From the NCBI GenBank assembly GCA_029267645.1, contig JAJUIM010000004.1:1-21438 (forward strand): 21,438 nucleotides of DNA, given 5' to 3'. This stretch comes from Microbacterium sp. (GTDB taxonomy: Bacteria > Actinomycetota > Actinomycetes > Actinomycetales > Microbacteriaceae). Shown piece after piece: positions 1 to 7,773 of this stretch. The notes under the pieces were generated by a model, which saw only the letters and a list, made by a program, of their open reading frames with translations, did not search any database and had not been told where the DNA came from. Position numbers and translations under genes: made by a program. Position 1 is the stretch's first letter, and the number at the start of each line of letters is the position of its first letter.

Positions 1-563
1 CGCTCAAGGACGCGAACGCACTCCGGAACGTACGCCGTGCGAGTGAACCGGCGCCATACGCCGTTCGCGAGTATCGCGCCACCCTCGTCGGGCCGCACGA
101 GGGCGCGAACGCACTCGGTCGGGAGTGCGGGGCGCCTGCCAGCCGAGGACGCCAACGCACTCGAGAACGCACGTTGGGCGAGCACCACACGGCGTCCCCC
201 ACCCGAGTGCTGACACGCCCTCACGACGGCGTGCGAGAGGTAGGAACGCACTCGGTAATGGGTGTGGGGCGAGCGCCACACGACAACGCCCCCTTCCCGA
301 GTGCAGACACGCCCTTGCGACGGCGCTCGAGGGCGCGAACGCACTCCGGACCGCCAACCTAGGACGCGAACGCACTCGGGACGGCACGTTTGGCCAGTGC
401 GCCGACGCCACACGCCGCCCCGAGTGCCGAGCCGCCCTCGCGGCGGGGTTCGGGGGCACGAGCGCACTCGGAAGCGAGTATCGGGCTCGTGCTACACGGC
501 GTCGCCCCTCTCCCGAGTGCAGACACGCCCTCGGAGCGGGCGTTCCGGGCGTGTTGGCACTCG
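1..563. repeat. Tandem array of ~92-bp units carrying ~50-nt imperfect palindromes (gene-free)
   Basis: No credible gene lies here. The right-arm core GCACTC recurs at 19, 111, 157, 248, 341, 373, 464 and 557. The intervals are 92, 46, 91, 93, 32, 91 and 93 bp, so the period is about 92 bp with two shortened units. Each full unit is a palindrome of about 50 nt (203-255, 297-347, 420-471, 512-563, and a decayed copy at 69-118) followed by a partly conserved spacer of about 41 bp containing a core like CCACACGGCGTC. The left arm reads roughly GAGTGCnGACACGCCCT and the right arm GGGCGCGAACGCACTCGG. The arms pair over 6-8 outer base pairs and again around CGCCCT/AGGGCG, with a mismatched patch between. 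The array runs off the left edge. It is not a CRISPR array, because the spacers resemble one another. I do not recognise the family. Confidence 0.8.
512..563. repeat. Well-preserved palindromic repeat copy, possible terminator of the DUF559 gene
   Basis: CGAGTGC (514-520) pairs with GCACTCG (557-563). After two mismatches, ACACGCCC pairs with GGGCGTGT, leaving a loop of about 16 nt. This is the last and best-paired copy of the array. It ends 12 bp beyond the stop codon of the minus-strand DUF559 gene, so it could also act as that gene's terminator. There is no clear T-tract, so termination is an inference. Confidence 0.7.
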
Positions 564-574
564 CGAGACGCGAC

Positions 575-1516
575 TCAGTCCGGACCGACCTTCCGGGCGA
601 TGCGGCGGAGCGCCTCCTCGGGGAACCGGAAAACGTGATGCGCCGTCAATCGCACGAACGACCATCCGGCGTCCTCGTACCGTGCGAAGCGATCGATGTC
701 GCGCTCGAACTGCACTCGTTCGCGGTGGCCCGATCCCTCGTACTCGATCGCCACCTTTCGGTCGGGATACGCGAGGTCGGCCGCGCCGAGGAACTCGCCG
801 TCTCGGTCGTACACGTCGTAGTCGAGCACAGGCTCGGGCAGGCCGGCATCGACGATGAGCAGCCGGCTCCACGTCTCGGGTCTCGACGATGCCCCGGTTC
901 GCGCCCGAGCGAGGGCACCGCGCAGCGCGCCGGATCCCCGCCATCGGTGCTGCTCCAGCACCCGCGCGAGGGACGCATGCGTCGCATACGGCTGCGTGCG
1001 CTCGAGCCGCACGAGTCGGCCAGGCGAGCGCGGCACCCGCAGAAGGTGGTCGGTCGCCGCCACGAGGTCATACTCGCCGAGATGCGGCGCCAGCGTCGCC
1101 CACGTGACGGCCGGCGCCGCGATGCGCAGCCCCTGCGCGACGTGCACGGAGCCGGACACGCTGATGCGCGTGCCCCGGACGCCCGGACGTCGCGGCGGCG
1201 TGCGCGGGAACTCGACGCCGACATGGATCTCGCGGTGCAGCCCGCTGGGGAGCGGGACGCCCGCGATGAGCGCCGCGGTCGGCCCGACGAAGAACGCGTG
1301 CGCCGGCATGATCTCGGCGTACGCGCGGATCCGCCGCCATGCGTCGTCGCGCTCGTCCTGCACGTCATGCGCTGTCGGCGTGGATCGCTCGAGCGTGCGG
1401 ACCCCGCGGAACGGACGACCGAGGTTCGGATTGCGCAGGCGCTTCTCCGTGATGCCCGCCTCGCGCGCGGCGCGCACCGAGAACGTCGGTCCGAGCTCTT
1501 GGATGTTGCGCGCCAT
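575..1516 (-). CDS. AbiEi-like N-terminus / DUF559 (Vsr-fold) endonuclease-like protein
   Basis: The 313-residue protein has an N-terminal stretch (about residues 1-45) resembling the winged-helix antitoxin-like domain of AbiEi proteins. Its C-terminal DUF559 domain resembles very-short-patch-repair endonucleases. Candidate metal-binding acids are Asp247 and the IEYEG motif (Glu258, Glu260), followed by the usual RDIDRFARYEDAGW-type helix. The start at 1516 has GGGAG nine bases upstream. The open frame extends to 1624, but that extension runs into the palindrome at 1576-1629, so I rejected it; an ATG at 1534 has a weaker ribosome site. Such genes are common, often in many copies, in Actinobacteria, and their substrate is unknown. 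The gene is divergent from the imu operon and flanked on both sides by palindromic repeats. Nuclease activity is inferred only. Confidence 0.8.
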   Translation of the reverse strand: MARNIQELGPTFSVRAAREAGITEKRLRNPNLGRPFRGVRTLERSTPTAHDVQDERDDAWRRIRAYAEIMPAHAFFVGPTAALIAGVPLPSGLHREIHVGVEFPRTPPRRPGVRGTRISVSGSVHVAQGLRIAAPAVTWATLAPHLGEYDLVAATDHLLRVPRSPGRLVRLERTQPYATHASLARVLEQHRWRGSGALRGALARARTGASSRPETWSRLLIVDAGLPEPVLDYDVYDRDGEFLGAADLAYPDRKVAIEYEGSGHRERVQFERDIDRFARYEDAGWSFVRLTAHHVFRFPEEALRRIARKVGPD

Positions 1517-1575
1517 ACACCGACGCTCCCGCATCTCGCGTTCGCTCGCTGACGTTATCCACAGGCCGGCTGGTT

Positions 1576-1629
1576 CCCGAGTGCCGACACGCCCTCGACA
1601 GGCCGTTCGAGCGCGTTTCGGCACTCGGG
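1576..1629. repeat. Isolated copy of the array palindrome between the DUF559 gene and the imu operon
   Basis: CCCGAGTGCCGA (1576-1587) and TCGGCACTCGGG (1618-1629) form a perfect 12-bp inverted repeat. Inside it, CACGCCCTC pairs with GAGCGCGTT at seven of nine positions. The left arm is the same as in the 1-563 array, but the flanks are not related to the array spacer. A further half-arm, GGCACTCG, follows near 1646. This copy sits about 60 bp upstream of the DUF559 start, while the 512-563 copy sits just past its stop. Confidence 0.8.
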
Positions 1630-1669
1630 TGGCGGCGTCTGCGCAGGCACTCGCTCGTTTGTCAGGGGT

Positions 1670-1685
1670 TCGAAATAGTGTTCGA
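1670..1685. promoter_or_regulatory. LexA (SOS) box candidate 1 of the imu operon
   Basis: TCGAAATAGTGTTCGA matches the actinobacterial SOS consensus TCGAAC-N4-GTTCGA at all defined positions but one (A for C at position 6). It lies just upstream of the predicted -35 element of imuA. Confidence 0.75.
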
Positions 1686-1692
1686 ATGCCGC

Positions 1693-1721
1693 TTGGCTCA
1701 TTCGAACATAGTTTCTAGAAT
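1693..1721 (+). promoter_or_regulatory. Predicted promoter of imuA-imuB-dnaE2
   Basis: A -35-like TTGGCT (1693-1698) is separated by 17 bp from a -10-like TAGAAT (1716-1721). The -10 ends six bases before GTG 1728, which predicts a leaderless or nearly leaderless transcript. Both LexA-box candidates flank or overlap this promoter, which fits SOS repression. Confidence 0.65.
1702..1717. promoter_or_regulatory. LexA (SOS) box candidate 2, overlapping the imu promoter
   Basis: TCGAACATAGTTTCTA has a perfect left half-site and a degenerate right half (TTTCTA for GTTCGA). It matches 10 of the 12 defined positions of TCGAAC-N4-GTTCGA. It lies in the promoter spacer and touches the -10 element, so LexA bound here would block RNA polymerase. 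Confidence 0.55.
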
Positions 1722-1727
1722 CGAGGT

Positions 1728-2444
1728 GTGGGGATGGCAGTCATGCAGGCGGCCGTGGAGGCGGATCAGACGGCGATGGTCTCACGCCTCCGGGCGCAGA
1801 TCAGCCAGATGCAGCGGCGTACGGCCCAGGTCGACGCGCTGCCCGTGCACGATGCCCTCGCGCCGCTCTTTCCCGAGGGCGGGCTGCGCCCCGGCTCGAG
1901 CTACGCGCTGCCCGATTCCACGGGGCTGCTCCTCGCGCTGCTCGGCGAAGCCTCCAGGCAGGGATCGTGGTGCGCTGCCGTCGGCCTCCCAGACCTCTCC
2001 GCCGAGGCAGCCGAGGAGTACGGCGTCGACTCCTCGCATCTCGCGCTGATCCCCGATGCAGGATCTCGGTGGATGCAGGCCGCTTCCTCCGCCGCCGATG
2101 TGTTCCCCCTGGTCGCCGTGCGTCCCGGAGGGCGTGTCTCGCCAGCCGAAGTCGCTCGCCTCGATGCGCGCCTGCACGATCGCGGCAGCGCGCTGCTCGT
2201 CGTCGGCCCGTGGCACGGGGTCGAGGCCTCGCTCACGATGAGCGCCCCCGAGTGGCACGGCATCAGCCGTGGGCACGGTCTCCTCACCTCCCGCGCCGTG
2301 ACGGTCGCCGCCTCGAGCAGGCGCACGCCGCGCCCGCGCACCGTACGCGTCCTGCTCCCCGGCCCCTCCGGCGGCATCGAGCGGGCATCGACCCCCGCGG
2401 CGCTCCCCCGCAGGCAGGGTCATCTCACCGCGGTGGGGGCGTGA
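1728..2444 (+). CDS. imuA: ImuA' (RecA-like mutasome accessory protein)
   Basis: The 238-residue protein is the first gene of the SOS mutasome operon. ImuA' proteins are RecA-fold relatives that help bring ImuB and DnaE2 to damaged DNA for translesion synthesis. The P-loop region (about residues 55-72, GSSYALPDSTG) lacks the canonical GxxxxGKT, as usual for actinobacterial members. A hydrophobic strand with LLVVGPWHG near residue 165 stands where Walker B would be. GTG 1728 lies six bases after the -10 and suits a leaderless transcript. ATG 1734, with GAGG seven bases upstream, is a possible alternative that shortens the protein by two residues. The stop overlaps the imuB start (TGATG). Assignment rests on these motifs and on operon position; the protein itself is poorly conserved. 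Confidence 0.85.
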   Translation: MGMAVMQAAVEADQTAMVSRLRAQISQMQRRTAQVDALPVHDALAPLFPEGGLRPGSSYALPDSTGLLLALLGEASRQGSWCAAVGLPDLSAEAAEEYGVDSSHLALIPDAGSRWMQAASSAADVFPLVAVRPGGRVSPAEVARLDARLHDRGSALLVVGPWHGVEASLTMSAPEWHGISRGHGLLTSRAVTVAASSRRTPRPRTVRVLLPGPSGGIERASTPAALPRRQGHLTAVGA

Positions 2445-4366
2445 TGGCACCACAGAGGAACACGCAGCGGGCTCAGGAATCCGCTCGGATCGAGGGCACC
2501 GCCCAACATGCGCCTGAACGAGCGATCGTGGTGTGGCTGCCCGACTGGCCGATCACCGCGTACCTGCGCACGCAGGCGCGCGAGGTGCCCGAGGCCGACC
2601 GGGTCTCACCCGACGCGCCCCTCGCGATCGTCCACGACGGCCGCGTCGTCGTCTGCTCGGCCGCAGCTCGCGCCGAGGGGGTCTCTCGCGGCCAGAAGCG
2701 ACGCGACGCACAGGCCGCGAGCTCGCGACTGATCCTGCTGCCCGCCGACGAATCGCGAGACGAGCGCGCCTTCCACGGGATCCTGACGGCCCTCGAAGAG
2801 CTCGTCCCTGGCGTGCAGCAGCTGCGCCCCGGGCTCGCCGCGATTCGCGCTCGCGGCCCCGCCCGCTTCTATCGCGGGGAGGCGCGAGCGGCGGCGGCCC
2901 TCCTCGACGCCCTCGACGAGATGGGGCTGCCGCACGCGCGCATTGGGATCGCCGACGGCCTTTTCACCGCCGAGCAGGCGGCACGCACGGCGGGCACGGC
3001 CGGAACCGCAGTCCCAGAGCATCCGTCGACAACGACGCGCGCAGCACACGCGGATGCCACAGCACGCACGGCGGCAGGGGCGACTGCCCCCGCGACACCC
3101 GCGCGCCCGACCGACACCACGCACACATCCCACGCAGCGCCGCAGGGCGACGCCACGCACCCAGCACACACAGCAGACGCACCCAGATCGGCGACTCCAA
3201 CGCCGTCGTCAGACACGACGCGCACAGCTTTCGCAGCGTCCCAGGACGATGCAGCACACGCAGCACACACAGCACACACAGCACACGCAACGCACACAGC
3301 ACCCCACAGCGCGCGGATCGCGGTCGTGCCGCGCGGCGAGTCCGCGCGCTTCCTCGCGCCGCTTCCCACGACCTCGCTCGGCGACAGGGATCTCGCGCTC
3401 CTGCTCGCGCGGCTCGGCGTGCAGACGCTCGGCGCCTTCGCGGCGCTCCCCGTCGAGCGCGTGCGCGAGCGCCTCGGCCCGCACGGGCTGCGCCTGCACG
3501 CCCTCGCGGCGGGCGCCGACTCGCGCGCCGTCGTCCCGCGCACGCCCCCGCCGGAGCTGATCCGCTCGCTCGACCTCGAGCCTCCCCTCGAACTCGCCGA
3601 GCAGGTCGCGTTCGCGGTGCGGCAGACCGCCGATGCGTTCTGCGACGGGCTGGGCGCGCAGTCGCTCGTCTGCACGGCCGTGCGCATCACCCTCGAGACC
3701 GACCGCGACGAGCGCAGCGAGCGGGTCTGGCAGCACCCCACGAGCTTCGACGCCGCGAGCATCGTCGACCGCGTCCGATGGCAGCTGCAGCCCTCGCCGG
3801 GCGATTCGCCCTTCACGGGCGGCGTCGCGCGCATCGTCCTCGAGCCCGAGGCCGTCGACGACGGCGACCGGCATCGCCCCGCGCTCATCGGCCAGGGGCC
3901 CGACGAACGCGCGCACCACGCCATGACGCGCGTGCAGGCCGCGCTCGGCCACCGCGCGGTCCTCACCCCCGTGCTCGGCGGCGGGCGCACGCCGGCCGAA
4001 CGCGAGACCCTGCGCCCCTGGGGCGACGCCTCGCCGCCGCCGAGGCCGCGCGACCGCCCCTGGCCGGGCTCACTCCCCCGCCCCCTGCCGACCGAGATCT
4101 TCCGCGACCTGCGCCCCGCCTCGGTCCTCTCCGCCGACGGCTCCCCCGTCTCGGTCGACGACCGCGGCTTCGTCTCGGCCGATCCCGCGCGGCTCGACGG
4201 CAGGGCGATCGTCGCCTGGGCCGGGCCCTGGCCGCTCATCGAGCGCACGTGGGATCCCGCGCGATCCCGCACCGCGCATCGCTTCCAGTTCGTCGACGAC
4301 GCCGGATCCGCGTGGCTCGCCGTGCTCGAAGCGGGCGCGTGGCGACTCGAAGGGAAGTACTCCTGA
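2444..4366 (+). CDS. imuB: ImuB, catalytically inactive Y-family polymerase-like mutasome hub
   Basis: ImuB is a Y-family polymerase homologue without catalytic activity that links the beta clamp, ImuA' and DnaE2 during SOS mutagenesis. The 640-residue protein has the ImuB hallmark WLPDWP (residues 31-36) where active enzymes carry a metal-binding DxD. No SxDE motif is seen in the second palm segment. The thumb region with FLAPLP follows near residue 305. Around residue 521, ETLRPWG is the counterpart of the clamp-binding QLPLWG-type motif and looks degenerate. Residues about 184-290 are an Ala/Thr/His-rich low-complexity insert, making the protein roughly 100 residues longer than family members I know. 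Start ATG 2444 overlaps the imuA stop and is preceded by GGTGGGGG; the stop overlaps the dnaE2 start. Confidence 0.92.
   Translation: MAPQRNTQRAQESARIEGTAQHAPERAIVVWLPDWPITAYLRTQAREVPEADRVSPDAPLAIVHDGRVVVCSAAARAEGVSRGQKRRDAQAASSRLILLPADESRDERAFHGILTALEELVPGVQQLRPGLAAIRARGPARFYRGEARAAAALLDALDEMGLPHARIGIADGLFTAEQAARTAGTAGTAVPEHPSTTTRAAHADATARTAAGATAPATPARPTDTTHTSHAAPQGDATHPAHTADAPRSATPTPSSDTTRTAFAASQDDAAHAAHTAHTAHATHTAPHSARIAVVPRGESARFLAPLPTTSLGDRDLALLLARLGVQTLGAFAALPVERVRERLGPHGLRLHALAAGADSRAVVPRTPPPELIRSLDLEPPLELAEQVAFAVRQTADAFCDGLGAQSLVCTAVRITLETDRDERSERVWQHPTSFDAASIVDRVRWQLQPSPGDSPFTGGVARIVLEPEAVDDGDRHRPALIGQGPDERAHHAMTRVQAALGHRAVLTPVLGGGRTPAERETLRPWGDASPPPRPRDRPWPGSLPRPLPTEIFRDLRPASVLSADGSPVSVDDRGFVSADPARLDGRAIVAWAGPWPLIERTWDPARSRTAHRFQFVDDAGSAWLAVLEAGAWRLEGKYS
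3251..3302 (+). repeat. Nine-bp tandem repeats (GCACACACA-like) inside imuB
   Basis: Near-identical nine-base units such as GCACACACA and GCACACGCA repeat in frame and encode Ala-His-Thr triplets. They are the densest part of a wider CA-rich, low-complexity tract (about 2990-3310). Its base composition differs clearly from the G/C-saturated coding sequence on either side. Such tracts change length by slippage. Confidence 0.8.
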
Positions 4367-7300
4367 TGGGATTCGCGAACCCGCCCATTCCCTGGAGCGA
4401 GCTCGAGCGCGCCCTGAGCGGCCGCCGTCCGGATCCGCGCCCCGCCGCGGCCGACGGCGGCGACAGCCCGGCCTGGAGCCGCAAACGCGGCTCGTACGAG
4501 CCGCCCGCGCTCGTCCGCCGCCAGAACACGACACCCTACGCCGAGCTGCATGCGCACTCGTCGTTCTCGTTCCTCGACGGGGCCTCCTCCCCCGAAGAGC
4601 TCGTCGAGGAGGCCGAGCGGCTCGGGCTCGAGGCCCTCGCCCTGACCGACCACGACGGCTTCTACGGCATCGTGCGCTTCGCCGAGGCCGCCGAGCACAC
4701 GTCGGTCGCGACCGTCTTCGGATCCGAGCTGTCGCTCGACCTGCCCGCCCCGCAGAAGGGCCTGCCCGACCCCGCGGGCCAGCACCTCCTCGTCCTCGCG
4801 CGCGGCGAGGAGGGCTACCACCGCCTCTCCCGCGCCATCACCTCGGCGCAGCTGCGCGGCAAGGAGAAGGGGCGCCCCCTCTACGACCTCGACGAGCTGG
4901 CCGAGACGGCGAACGGCTCGTGGGCGATCCTCACGGGGTGCCGCAAGGGCGCCGTCGGCCGGGCCCTCGCGCAGCGCGGGCCCGAGAGCCTGAGCGCCGC
5001 CGAGCACGAGCTGCGCCGCCTCGTCTCGCGCTTCGGGCGCGACAGCGTCTTCGTCGAGCTCACCCACCACGGGGATCCGCTCGACGACCCCCGCAACGAC
5101 GCCCTCGCGGGCCTCGCCCAGAAGCTCCGCCTGCCCGTCGTCGCGACCGCCAACGCGCACTACGCGCGCCCCGAGAAGGTCGGGCTCGCCCAGGCGGTCG
5201 CCGCCATCCGCGCGACGCGCAGCATGGACGATCTCGACGGCTGGATGCCTGCGACCGGATCCGCCCACCTGCGCTCGGGCGACGAGATGGCGCGTCTCTT
5301 CTCGCGCTTCCCCGGCGCCGTCGAGGCCTCGACCCGCCTCGCCCGCGAGCTCGCCTTCCCGCTGCGCACGGCGCGCCCCGCCCTCCCGCGGCAGCGCGTG
5401 CCCGAGGGGCACACCCCCATGTCGTACCTGCGCGAGCTCGTGTGGAGCGCCGTGCCCGCCCGCTACCCGAACCTGTCGCAGGAGGATCGTGCGCGCATCG
5501 CCCACGAGCTCGACGTCATCGAGCGGAAGGACTTCCCCGGCTACTTCCTCATCGTGCGCGAGATCGTCGAGGAGGCGAAGCGGCGCGGGATCCTCTGCCA
5601 GGGGCGCGGATCCGCCGCCAACAGCGCCGTCTGCTATCTGCTCGGGATCACGGCCGTCGACGCGATCTTCTACCGCCTGCCGTTCGAGCGCTTCCTCTCG
5701 GCCATGCGCGACGAGGAGCCGGACATCGACGTCGACTTCGACAGCGACCGGCGCGAGGAGATCATCCAGTGGGTGTTCGACACGTACGGGCGCGACCGCG
5801 CGGCGCAGGTCGCGAACGTCATCCAGTACCGCCCCAAGAACGCCGTGCGCGACGTCGCGCGCGCCCTCGGCTTCTCCCCGGGCCAGCAGGACGCCTGGTC
5901 GAAGCAGGTCGAGCGCTGGGGCGCCTCGCTCGAGTCGGGCGCGGGGCACGACATCCCCGACCAGGTGATCGCGTACGCCACGCAGATCATGGGCGCGCCG
6001 CGGCACCTCGGGATCCACTCGGGCGGCATGGTGCTCACCGACCGTCCCGTCGGCGAGGTCGTGCCGATCGAGCACGCCCGCATGCCGGGCCGCACCGTCA
6101 TCCAGTGGGACAAGGACGACGCGGCGTGGATGGGGCTCGTGAAGTTCGACCTGCTCGGCCTCGGCATGCTCGCGGCCCTGCAGCACTGCTTCGACCTCAT
6201 CCGCGAGTCCACGGGCGAGGAGTTCGCGCTGCGCGACCTGCCGCGCGAGGAGCCCGCCGTGTACGACATGCTGTGCCGCGCCGACTCGATCGGCGTGTTC
6301 CAGGTCGAGTCCCGCGCGCAGATGGGCCTGCTGCCGAGGCTGCGGCCGCGCGAGTTCTACGACCTCGTCATCCAGATCGCCCTCATCCGCCCCGGCCCCA
6401 TCCAGGGCGGCGCGGTGCACCCGTTCGTGCGCCGCAAGATGGGCGCCGAACCCGTCACGTATCCGCACCCGAAGCTCGAGCCCGTGCTCGAGCGCACGCT
6501 CGGCATCCCCGTGTTCCAGGAGCAGCTCATGCAGATGGCGATGGCCGTCGGCGACTGCACGGGCGAGGACGCCGACCTGCTGCGCAGGGCGATGGGATCC
6601 AAGCGCGGCACCGAGCGCATCGAGAGCCTGCGCGCGAAGCTCTTCGAGGGCATGGCCGGCAACGGCATCGTGGGCGAGGACGCCGAGCGGCTCTACGCCC
6701 AGATCCAGGCGTTCGCGAACTTCGGCTTCGCCGAGTCGCACTCGCTCTCGTTCGCGCTGCTCGTCTACGCCAGCTCGTGGATCAAACTGCACTACCCGGC
6801 GGCCTTCCTCGCGGGGCTCCTGCGGGCGCAGCCCATGGGGTTCTACTCGCCCGCGACCCTCACGGCCGACGCCAGGCGCCACGGCGTCGAGGTGCGCCGC
6901 CCCGACATCCTGCGCTCCGGCGTCGCCGAGACGCTCGAGCCGGTCGCGCCCGGGCGCACGGGCCCGACGGGGCGCGATGCGTGCCTCGACGACCACGAGG
7001 GCGGCCCCGTGCCCTTCGACCCGCAGGGGCCGGATCGCTCCGCCGCGCATCGGCGCGACGGCGCCTTCGCGGTGCGCCTGGGCCTCGCGGGCGTCACGGG
7101 CGTCGGCGAGAAGACGGCGCAGCGCATCGTCGCCGAGCGCGAGCGCGGCGGCCCCTTCTCCTCCATGGCGGACCTCGTGCGCCGCACGGGCGTCACGGAG
7201 GCGCAGCTCGAGGCGCTCGCGACGGCCGGCGCCTTCGCGCCCTTCGGGCACGGCACGCGGGAGGCCATCTGGATCGCGGGCGCCGCGGCCGACGACCGTC

Positions 7301-7770
7301 CCGAGTTCCTCGAGGGCACGGCGGTGTCGGTGCAGCCGCCGCTGTTCGCGGATCCGACGAGCTACGAGCGGCTCGCGAGCGACCTCTGGGCGACGGGCGT
7401 GTCGACCGACGACCACCCGCTGGCGCACTTCCGCGCACCGCTCGACGCGCGCGGCGTGCTCACGACGACCGAGCTGCGCACGCACGAGACGGGGAGGCGC
7501 ATCGAGGTGGCGGGCCTCGTGACCCACCGGCAGCGCCCCGCGACGGCGTCGGGGGTGACGTTCCTGAACCTCGAGGACGAGCACGGGCTCGTGAACGTCG
7601 TCTGCTCAGTCGGCGTGTGGGATCGCTTCCGACCGATCGTGCGCGACTCGCCCGCGCTCATCGCGCGCGGCATCCTCGAGCGCTCGCCGGAGGGGGTGAT
7701 CAACCTGGTCGCCGACCGCTTCGAAGACCTGCGCGTCGGCGTCGGCCACCGCTCGCGCGACTTCCGATGA
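4366..7770 (+). CDS. dnaE2: DnaE2, error-prone DNA polymerase III alpha subunit
   Basis: The 1134-residue C-family polymerase carries out SOS-induced lesion bypass with ImuB and ImuA'. The N-terminal PHP domain starts near residue 58 (AELHAHSSFSFLDG, then LTDHDG). The polymerase core includes the PDIDVDFD motif (residues 452-459), whose Asp453 and Asp455 are the expected metal ligands. FGFAESHSLSFALL follows in the fingers/thumb part. A helix-hairpin-helix (GVTGVGEKTA, near 910) and an OB fold (about 1043-1120) lead to a C-terminus ending SRDFR, as typical for DnaE2. The long C-terminal clamp/tau region of replicative DnaE1 is absent. ATG 4366 shares its A with the imuB TGA, so translation is probably coupled. 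The stop lies 3 bp from the convergent signal peptidase stop. Confidence 0.96.
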   Translation: MGFANPPIPWSELERALSGRRPDPRPAAADGGDSPAWSRKRGSYEPPALVRRQNTTPYAELHAHSSFSFLDGASSPEELVEEAERLGLEALALTDHDGFYGIVRFAEAAEHTSVATVFGSELSLDLPAPQKGLPDPAGQHLLVLARGEEGYHRLSRAITSAQLRGKEKGRPLYDLDELAETANGSWAILTGCRKGAVGRALAQRGPESLSAAEHELRRLVSRFGRDSVFVELTHHGDPLDDPRNDALAGLAQKLRLPVVATANAHYARPEKVGLAQAVAAIRATRSMDDLDGWMPATGSAHLRSGDEMARLFSRFPGAVEASTRLARELAFPLRTARPALPRQRVPEGHTPMSYLRELVWSAVPARYPNLSQEDRARIAHELDVIERKDFPGYFLIVREIVEEAKRRGILCQGRGSAANSAVCYLLGITAVDAIFYRLPFERFLSAMRDEEPDIDVDFDSDRREEIIQWVFDTYGRDRAAQVANVIQYRPKNAVRDVARALGFSPGQQDAWSKQVERWGASLESGAGHDIPDQVIAYATQIMGAPRHLGIHSGGMVLTDRPVGEVVPIEHARMPGRTVIQWDKDDAAWMGLVKFDLLGLGMLAALQHCFDLIRESTGEEFALRDLPREEPAVYDMLCRADSIGVFQVESRAQMGLLPRLRPREFYDLVIQIALIRPGPIQGGAVHPFVRRKMGAEPVTYPHPKLEPVLERTLGIPVFQEQLMQMAMAVGDCTGEDADLLRRAMGSKRGTERIESLRAKLFEGMAGNGIVGEDAERLYAQIQAFANFGFAESHSLSFALLVYASSWIKLHYPAAFLAGLLRAQPMGFYSPATLTADARRHGVEVRRPDILRSGVAETLEPVAPGRTGPTGRDACLDDHEGGPVPFDPQGPDRSAAHRRDGAFAVRLGLAGVTGVGEKTAQRIVAERERGGPFSSMADLVRRTGVTEAQLEALATAGAFAPFGHGTREAIWIAGAAADDRPEFLEGTAVSVQPPLFADPTSYERLASDLWATGVSTDDHPLAHFRAPLDARGVLTTTELRTHETGRRIEVAGLVTHRQRPATASGVTFLNLEDEHGLVNVVCSVGVWDRFRPIVRDSPALIARGILERSPEGVINLVADRFEDLRVGVGHRSRDFR

Positions 7771-7773
7771 GGC

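Noticed and set aside
4..459. Open frames through the palindrome array (minus strand 4-459, plus strand 125-1552)
   Set aside because: The translations are Arg/Pro/His-rich low-complexity products of GC-rich repeats, and the plus-strand one also runs antisense through the DUF559 gene. No family resemblance is seen.
1..563. CRISPR array
   Set aside because: The inter-palindrome segments are similar to each other rather than unique, the repeat is about 50 nt and degenerate, and no cas gene is present.
1555..1563. DnaA box TTATCCACA
   Set aside because: It is a perfect consensus box but single. No cluster, AT-rich region or dnaA/dnaN gene is nearby. Read on the minus strand it contains GATAAC, which may be the -10 of the DUF559 gene.
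1517..1624. N-terminal extension of the DUF559 protein up to 1624
   Set aside because: The extension passes through the 1576-1629 palindrome and lacks a ribosome site; the 1516 start has GGGAG at proper spacing.
2990..3310. Frameshift or foreign insertion breaking imuB
   Set aside because: The frame stays open through the whole tract and the conserved ImuB sequence resumes in frame after it, so it is an in-frame insert rather than a pseudogene.
2869..7584. Very long minus-strand open frame (1571 codons) opposite imuB and dnaE2
   Set aside because: It mirrors the codon bias of the sense genes. The product is Arg/Gly/Ala/Leu-rich without domains, and dnaE2 on the other strand is unmistakable.
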